Assembly (NCBI GenBank): GCA_002385665.1 | Contig: DGDX01000021.1 | Span: 12,010 to 22,106, forward strand | Direction: 5' to 3' | DNA from: Firmicutes bacterium UBA3941 | GTDB lineage: Bacteria > Bacillota > Clostridia > Caldicoprobacterales > UBA3941 | DNA length: 10,097 nucleotides | Shown here: piece by piece, positions 5,979-10,097 of the stretch | Numbering within the stretch: position 1 is the first letter of the stretch | How the letters are laid out: each line of letters begins with the position of its first letter | Translations under genes and position numbers: made by a program | The notes under the pieces: model-generated | Seen by the model: only the letters and a program-made list of their open reading frames with translations | Databases searched by the model: none | Told to the model about the DNA's origin: nothing

Positions 5979-6833
5979 ATGATTTATTTAGATTATTTTA
6001 TATTCCCCGGCGAGGAAAGGGAAACAGATTTTATTCTGGGAATAAAAAGGACCTGTTATAATTCCTTCTATCCCTTTAGAGTATTATCAGCCCATGGTTT
6101 TGAAAGGATTGATTTTGAGCCTATAACGATTCTATATGGGGGAAATGGCTCAGGAAAGACAACAGCTTTGAATATCATAGCGGAAAAAGCCGGAATCAGA
6201 CGGGATTCAGCTTACAATAAATCCAATTTCTTTCCCAACTATGTAAACATGTGCGAAATGAGCATAGCAAAGGATATACCTGAAAACAGCAGGATTATTA
6301 CAAGCGATGACGTATTTGACTATATGTTAAATATCCGCAATCTTAACGAGGGGATTGACCTAAAGCGAGAAGAGCTCTTTGAAGAATTTTTGGACGCGAA
6401 ATACTCTCATTTTCAAGTAAAGTCGATAGCGGATTACGAACAATTAAAGAAAATAAACAAGGCAAGGCGTTTAACGCAGTCGCGATACGTAAGGGAAGAA
6501 TTGATTGACAATGTAAGGGAATACTCCAATGGAGAAAATGCCTTTAGGTATTTCACTGAAAACATTGGGGAAAATGGTCTGTATCTATTAGACGAACCGG
6601 AGAACAGCCTTTCACCAAAACGTCAGATGGAACTGGTCAGCTTTATTGAGGAATCTGCCCGCTTTTTTCAATGCCAGTTTATAATATCAACCCATTCACC
6701 ATTTATTCTATCCATAAGAGGGGCAAAAATATATGATCTGGACGAAAATCCTGTAGACATCAAGAAATGGACGGAATTGGAGAACGTACGCATATATTAC
6801 GAATTCTTCAAAGCACACGAAAATGAATTTTAA
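5979..6833 (+). CDS. Orphan ABC-type AAA family ATPase
   Basis: This 284-residue ATP-binding protein resembles the ABC/AAA_15/AAA_21 group of stand-alone ATPases related to RecF/OLD-type enzymes; its function is unknown. It has Walker A GGNGSGKTT (54-62), a signature-like YSNGENAFRYF (182-192) in place of LSGGQ, Walker B and D-loop LYLLDEPENSLSP (201-213), and an H-loop STHSPF (237-242). The middle (about 100-180) is charged and helical. There is no nuclease, HNH, TOPRIM or membrane domain, so any effector must come from a partner. No obvious partner is adjacent: thpR is upstream and a radical SAM gene downstream. AGGGTGAGG (5968-5976) precedes the ATG. The gene is visibly more AT-rich than the 441-3337 cassette. 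Related small ATPases occur both as housekeeping-like orphans and in phage defence, and I cannot choose between these. Confidence 0.85.
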   Translation: MIYLDYFIFPGEERETDFILGIKRTCYNSFYPFRVLSAHGFERIDFEPITILYGGNGSGKTTALNIIAEKAGIRRDSAYNKSNFFPNYVNMCEMSIAKDIPENSRIITSDDVFDYMLNIRNLNEGIDLKREELFEEFLDAKYSHFQVKSIADYEQLKKINKARRLTQSRYVREELIDNVREYSNGENAFRYFTENIGENGLYLLDEPENSLSPKRQMELVSFIEESARFFQCQFIISTHSPFILSIRGAKIYDLDENPVDIKKWTELENVRIYYEFFKAHENEF

Positions 6834-6901
6834 GGGTATCGGAGCTGTTAAATGCAATTTGCCGAAGAGGCTTTTAGGCAAACCCAAGGAGGCGTTGTAA
6901 G

Positions 6902-7771
6902 GTGCATTACGCTGATTATAAAACTATCCTCTCCCCTAAAAACGGGATGAATATCTACCGGGGCTGTACACATGGCTGTATATATTGCGACAGCCGGTCT
7001 GTCTGCTATCAAATGAAGCACGATTTTGAGGATATTGAGGTAAAGCGAAATGCTCCACAAATTCTCGAAGGTCAGTTAAAACGAAAGCGCAGACCTGTCA
7101 TGATTTCTACAGGTGCCATGTGCGACCCTTATATACATCTCGAAGAGGAACTGCAGATGACACGGCAATGTCTTGAAATCATTGAAAAATACGGATTTGG
7201 GCTGACGATTCAAACTAAATCTGCAAGGATCCTAAGGGATATGGACTTGCTTATAGCCATCAACTCCAAGGCCAAGTGCGTTGTACAGATGACCTTGACT
7301 ACTTTCAATGAAGATTTATGCAAAATCATCGAGCCTAATGTAGCTACCACTGCCCAGCGCTTTGAAGTACTAAAGGCCATGAGAGAAGAGGGAATACCCA
7401 CCGTAGTGTGGTTGTCACCCATCCTGCCCTTTATCAACGATACCGAGGAAAACCTGCGGGGAATTCTGGATTATTGTGTACAAGCAAAGGTGAAGGGGAT
7501 TATCTGTTTCGATTTCGGTGTAACCTTACGGGATGGTAACAGGGAGTATTTTTATCGTCAGCTGGACAAGTACTTTCCTGGAATGAAGCAATGCTATATA
7601 AATACCTTTGGCAATAGTTATATATGTAACAGCCCGAACAATCATCGTTTATGGAAGGTATTTGATGATGTTTGCCAGGCTCATGGAATCATGCATCGTG
7701 CCGATGAAGTTTTTGCCTACCTTCGTCAATTCGAAGAGAAGGAAAGACAGGTTTCCCTGTTCGATGATTAA
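6902..7771 (+). CDS. SPL-family radical SAM protein
   Basis: This is a predicted radical SAM enzyme of the COG1533 (spore photoproduct lyase-related) group, binding a [4Fe-4S] cluster and cleaving SAM. The 289 residues hold the cluster motif CTHGCIYC (22-29; C22, C26, C29) within NIYRGCTHGCIYCDSRS, then GAMCDPYIHLEEELQMTRQCLEI-type core sequence (71-93) and a C terminus ending in SLFDD. It lacks the features I would need to call it a true spore photoproduct lyase, and members of this shorter subgroup have no assigned reaction. The start is GTG at 6902, set by AAGGAGG (6886-6892) 9 nt upstream, and gives the family-like N terminus MHYADYKTIL. An ATG at 6852 is out of frame. The gap to the ATPase gene is 68 nt, so co-transcription is plausible. 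The fold is certain and the substrate is unknown. Confidence 0.9.
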   Translation: MHYADYKTILSPKNGMNIYRGCTHGCIYCDSRSVCYQMKHDFEDIEVKRNAPQILEGQLKRKRRPVMISTGAMCDPYIHLEEELQMTRQCLEIIEKYGFGLTIQTKSARILRDMDLLIAINSKAKCVVQMTLTTFNEDLCKIIEPNVATTAQRFEVLKAMREEGIPTVVWLSPILPFINDTEENLRGILDYCVQAKVKGIICFDFGVTLRDGNREYFYRQLDKYFPGMKQCYINTFGNSYICNSPNNHRLWKVFDDVCQAHGIMHRADEVFAYLRQFEEKERQVSLFDD

Positions 7772-7784
7772 TAGTGAAAGCGCG

Positions 7785-7799
7785 CCACCTGTCTGGTGG
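7785..7799 (+). terminator. Weak hairpin after the radical SAM gene
   Basis: CCACC (7785-7789), loop TGTCT and GGTGG (7795-7799) are followed by ATTTAG. The stem is short and the T-tract poor, so termination may be partial. Confidence 0.3.
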
Positions 7800-7824
7800 A
7801 TTTAGAAAAATAAGAGGATGACTC

Positions 7825-7860
7825 CACCCTTGACCATCAAATATATGGATATTTAGGGTG
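7825..7860. repeat. Nested inverted repeats ahead of the methyltransferase gene
   Basis: CACCCT (7825-7830) pairs with AGGGTG (7855-7860), and inside it CCAT (7834-7837) pairs with ATGG (7845-7848). The structure lies about 30 nt before the start codon, so it could be an operator or a leader hairpin. No good promoter is visible: TTGACC at 7830-7835 lacks a -10 at normal spacing. Confidence 0.35.
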
Positions 7861-7889
7861 TCTAACACTTTGTATACCGGGAGGATTAT

Positions 7890-8927
7890 ATGGCTGTTTA
7901 TGCATCAACTTGTATTTCGGGACTTCAGGATCCCATAAGTGCCCAATTGGTTAAACTAATCCCTGATATCCGTATACTGGGTATATATGATGGCTTATTG
8001 GTCTATAGCACCAATACGGAGGCTGAAAAGGTTAAGGATTTAGGTTTTTTTAATAATTCATTTCTGGTGCTAAGAAAGTTTGATAACCTACAAAATGAAG
8101 ACCTTAATAATTTGATCAGACTAAGCTTGAGGACCAGAAACATTAGCCCAAAATTTGCCAGGAAGATAACAGGTGTAAATAAAAGATTTCGCATTATAAC
8201 CTCAAAAGAGAACAGACTGACAGCCGTAGATAAGAATTTATTAAGAAGTATGGAGCAAAGAATTGCAAACTCCTATGGTTTGGCAGTAGACAGGGCCAAA
8301 CCCGACCTGGAATTTTGGTTTCTGTATAGAAGTGAGAAAATCGGATTCTTTATGCTAAGGCTGACAAAGCATACAGCACACGAAAAGGTATTGAACAAGG
8401 GGGAGCTCAGGCCCCAGCTCAGCCATGTCCTAAGCCTTATTTCCGAGCCTAAGGCAGAAGATATTGTTCTGGACCCCTTTTGCGGTTATGGTTCGATCCC
8501 AATTTCAAGGGCGAATAATTTCTCCTACAATATGATATTTGCATCGGATAAGGATATGGGATTGGTTAATAACTTAAAGCAAAAGCTAAAAAAGCAGAAC
8601 TTCAAAAGGCCCATTATAGTTAAACAAGCAGATGCATTGGATCTAAAAGACATTTTTGAAGATGGACTCATAGACAAGATAATTACCGATCCCCCATGGG
8701 GATTCTATGAAGACATAGGCATGGACATAATGATATTTTATCAAAAAATGCTGAAGGAATTTCATAGGATTCTAAAGCTCGGGGGTATAATAGTGCTGTT
8801 GACCGCCCGAAAGGAAGAATTTGAAGGTTCTTTGGCGGATTATAAGGACGAATTTAAACTGATTGATAAATATGACATACTGGTTTCCGGTAAAAAAGCA
8901 TCTATCTATAAGATTGTCAAAAGGTGA
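7890..8927 (+). CDS. THUMP/TRM11-like SAM-dependent (RNA) methyltransferase
   Basis: This predicted methyltransferase is of the Trm11/Trm14/TrmN-like group, whose known members make N2-methylguanosine in tRNA. The 345 residues divide into an N-terminal part (about 1-165) that probably folds as an RNA-binding module of the NFLD/THUMP kind, and a C-terminal Rossmann methylase. The bridge KGELRPQLSHVL (170-181) is typical of the family. The SAM site is VLDPFCGYGSIPISRA (193-208), followed by the acidic FASDKD (217-222). The catalytic loop is ITDPPWGFYED (265-275), where DPPW replaces the more usual DPPY/NPPY. GGGAGG (7879-7884) lies 5 nt before the ATG. The gene is markedly AT-rich compared with the 441-3337 cassette. 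A hairpin with a T-rich tail (8943-8985) follows. The target (tRNA or other) is inferred from family resemblance only. Confidence 0.82.
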   Translation: MAVYASTCISGLQDPISAQLVKLIPDIRILGIYDGLLVYSTNTEAEKVKDLGFFNNSFLVLRKFDNLQNEDLNNLIRLSLRTRNISPKFARKITGVNKRFRIITSKENRLTAVDKNLLRSMEQRIANSYGLAVDRAKPDLEFWFLYRSEKIGFFMLRLTKHTAHEKVLNKGELRPQLSHVLSLISEPKAEDIVLDPFCGYGSIPISRANNFSYNMIFASDKDMGLVNNLKQKLKKQNFKRPIIVKQADALDLKDIFEDGLIDKIITDPPWGFYEDIGMDIMIFYQKMLKEFHRILKLGGIIVLLTARKEEFEGSLADYKDEFKLIDKYDILVSGKKASIYKIVKR

Positions 8928-8942
8928 ATCTAAACTAATAAT

Positions 8943-8985
8943 AGGGGACCGTCCAAAATTGGTGGGTGGTTCCCTAATATTTTAA
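8943..8985 (+). terminator. Probable terminator after the methyltransferase gene
   Basis: AGGGGACC (8943-8950) pairs with GGTTCCCT (8968-8975) with one G-T pair, and an inner CCAA/TTGG stem sits at 8953-8962. AATATTTTAATAT follows. The T-tract is interrupted by A, so it is moderately convincing. The start is only 16 nt after the stop codon. Confidence 0.55.
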
Positions 8986-9240
8986 TATACCCATCAATGC
9001 CCAATCTTACAGGGGTCCTTTCAAGTATACACAACAAACTATCATCTAACTCTTTTTAACCCTGCCCTATCATTGTTCTACCTTAAACCGGCCTTGCATA
9101 GTAGTTATATAGGCTCAAGCTATGAAATCCAGAACTTATATTTTTCATATGGACTGGGAAAAGCTAATGGTAACATGTATTAGATTTTGACCATTATACC
9201 AATACTCCACGGATTTGAATCAAGTCATAGGGAAGAGGGA
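8986..9240. other. Intergenic stretch without a recognisable gene
   Basis: No frame on either strand has both a good SD and family-like sequence. An inverted repeat TAATGGT (9165-9171) / ACCATTA (9190-9196) with an 18-nt spacer precedes the small membrane-protein frame. It could be an operator or a weak hairpin. TTGACC (9187-9192) has no matching -10. The rest is AT-rich and featureless to my reading. Confidence 0.5.
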
Positions 9241-9414
9241 ATGATGGTGAAAAAAATAAAGATTGACAGGGTTTATTACCTCCTGGCAGCCATGATATTA
9301 GCTGGTGCGCTGTTAACCGCAATATTTATTTCGATATTTAGAAAACTTTTTCATATGCCAACATGGCAGAGTATCAAAGGTGTTTTGGAAGTATTCCGAT
9401 ATATGGTTTTATAG
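9241..9414 (+). CDS. Possible 57-residue single-pass membrane protein
   Basis: Not a family I recognise. The frame begins at tandem ATGs (9241 and 9244) after GGGAAG (9230-9235), 5 or 8 nt upstream. The product starts with a basic stretch (MMVKKIKIDR), then has one clear membrane segment (about residues 12-33: YYLLAAMILAGALLTAIFIS and the following residues), then an amphipathic tail with RKLFHMPTWQ. The positive-inside rule puts both flanks in conflict (Lys/Arg on each side), so topology is unclear. An upstream TTG at 9187 would extend the frame with unlikely residues. It has no partner gene nearby: the CRISPR array starts 98 nt after its end. Translation is supported by the SD and by the hydrophobic segment only. 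Confidence 0.5.
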   Translation: MMVKKIKIDRVYYLLAAMILAGALLTAIFISIFRKLFHMPTWQSIKGVLEVFRYMVL

Positions 9415-9426
9415 AACCCTTTTTTA

Positions 9427-9448
9427 TAAGATCTTCTTAACATTTTTT
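9427..9448 (+). terminator. Weak AT-rich hairpin and T-run after the small membrane-protein gene
   Basis: TAAGA (9427-9431), loop TCT and TCTTA (9435-9439) are followed by ACA and six T (9443-9448). The stem is short and all-weak, so it is a tentative terminator. It is 12 nt beyond the stop codon, as expected for one. Confidence 0.3.
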
Positions 9449-9512
9449 CTCTAGTTCTTTATTTAAGGCCCTACCCCCTTCCTCACCAGCTTTCGTTTTT
9501 ATCTTACTCTGA

Positions 9513-10097
9513 GAATTACCCTGCGTATGTGGGGAACAGATAAACGACAATAAATATACAAAAACTATTGCAATAGGATCACTCCCGCGTATGCGGGGAG
9601 CAGTTTTGCACCTTGTCATTGGTCTGCCTCCTTATAGGATCACCCCCGCGTATGCGGGGAGCAGGAAAAAATTGCCCCATGTTTTTCTGAAATAATCGGA
9701 TCACCCCCGCGTATGCGGGGAGCAGTATACGCTGGATGCGAATATAAGAAAGGAGGAAGGATCACCCCCGCGTATGCGGGGAGCAGTTTCTCGGACACCT
9801 TATTATCTATCTTGGTGTCTAATCACCCCCGCGTATGCGGGGAGCAGTTACTGTCATAAACTCATCATATAATCCCGTTAGGATCACCCCCGCGTATGCG
9901 GGGAGCAGGCGAATTTCTTTTTACCTACAACCTTCTCTAGGGGATCACCCCCGCGTATGCGGGGAGCAGTTTCATCTTTAGTTCCGTTGAGTAAACTCCG
10001 GAGGATCACCCCCGCGTATGCGGGGAGCAGACTTTCGTTTTCACAATTCATGCAAGTATGGACTTTGCGACATATCACCCCCGCGTATGCGGGGAGC
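9513..10097 (-). CRISPR. Type I-E-like CRISPR array, distal (trailer) part
   Basis: Ten 28-nt repeats start at 9513 (27 nt, decayed), 9576, 9637, 9698, 9759, 9820, 9881, 9942, 10003 and 10072 (cut at the window edge after 26 nt). Nine spacers lie between them: the first is 36 nt, seven are 33 nt and the last is 41 nt, giving a 61-nt period for most units. Read on the minus strand the repeat begins CTGCTCCCCGC and ends GTGATCC. Its core hairpin CCCCGC-ATAC-GCGGGG is the type I-E shape cut by Cas6e, leaving a GUGAUCC-plus-one 5' handle. Repeats 1 and 2 are the mutated ones, so the trailer is on the left and the leader beyond the right edge. Transcription is therefore on the minus strand. No cas gene is in the window. 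The array is certain; subtype I-E is inferred from the repeat. Confidence 0.97.

Noticed and set aside
6852..6950. ATG at 6852 as an alternative start or overlapping gene before the radical SAM gene
   Set aside because: It is in a different frame and ends after 32 codons without recognisable sequence; GTG 6902 has the better SD and the family-like N terminus.
9884..10078. Minus-strand open frame within the CRISPR array
   Set aside because: Its residues are repeat translation (AYAGVI/APRIRGGDP-like) interrupted by spacers; it is not a gene.

Overview
The window looks like a stretch of chromosome from an anaerobic, low- to mid-GC Bacillota, most likely a Clostridia-class organism. The reasons are strong AAGGAGG-type ribosome binding sites, A/T-rich sigma-A-like promoters, and the protein types: tandem GNAT acetyltransferases, a PIG-L deacetylase, a DUF1343/NamZ muramidase, a Bacillota-type SPL radical SAM protein and a THUMP/TRM11-like methylase. 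I cannot name a species from the sequence.

Layout. Bases 1-440 hold no convincing gene, only a promoter-like site at the left edge. Bases 441-3337 are a plus-strand cassette: a double-GNAT acetyltransferase, a PIG-L deacetylase (3-nt gap) and a NamZ-like exo-N-acetylmuramidase (50-nt gap). Together they suggest handling of N-acetylated (amino) sugars, perhaps cell-wall fragments. A perfect 13-bp hairpin at 3371-3401 separates this cassette from a convergent minus-strand double-GNAT gene (3418-4764) that has its own promoter. The long gap 4846-5400 is not empty. It contains a compact minus-strand unit with a strong promoter, an SD, an 11-codon ORF and a textbook terminator, followed by a second terminator-like hairpin. 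I consider it the best candidate here for an undescribed small RNA, small peptide or decayed toxin locus.

Bases 5401-8927 carry four plus-strand genes: thpR (RNA 2',3'-cyclic phosphodiesterase), an orphan ABC-type AAA ATPase, an SPL-family radical SAM protein and a THUMP/TRM11-like SAM-dependent methyltransferase. Each is separated from the next by 68-118 nt with small inverted repeats. The ATPase and methyltransferase genes look visibly more AT-rich than the 441-3337 cassette. A possible 57-residue single-pass membrane protein follows at 9241-9414.

Bases 9513-10097 are a type I-E-like CRISPR array of ten repeats (the last cut by the window edge) and nine spacers. The repeat matches type I-E convention when read on the minus strand, and the decayed repeats lie at the left end. 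The leader, and probably the cas genes, should therefore lie beyond the right edge. No cas gene is inside the window.
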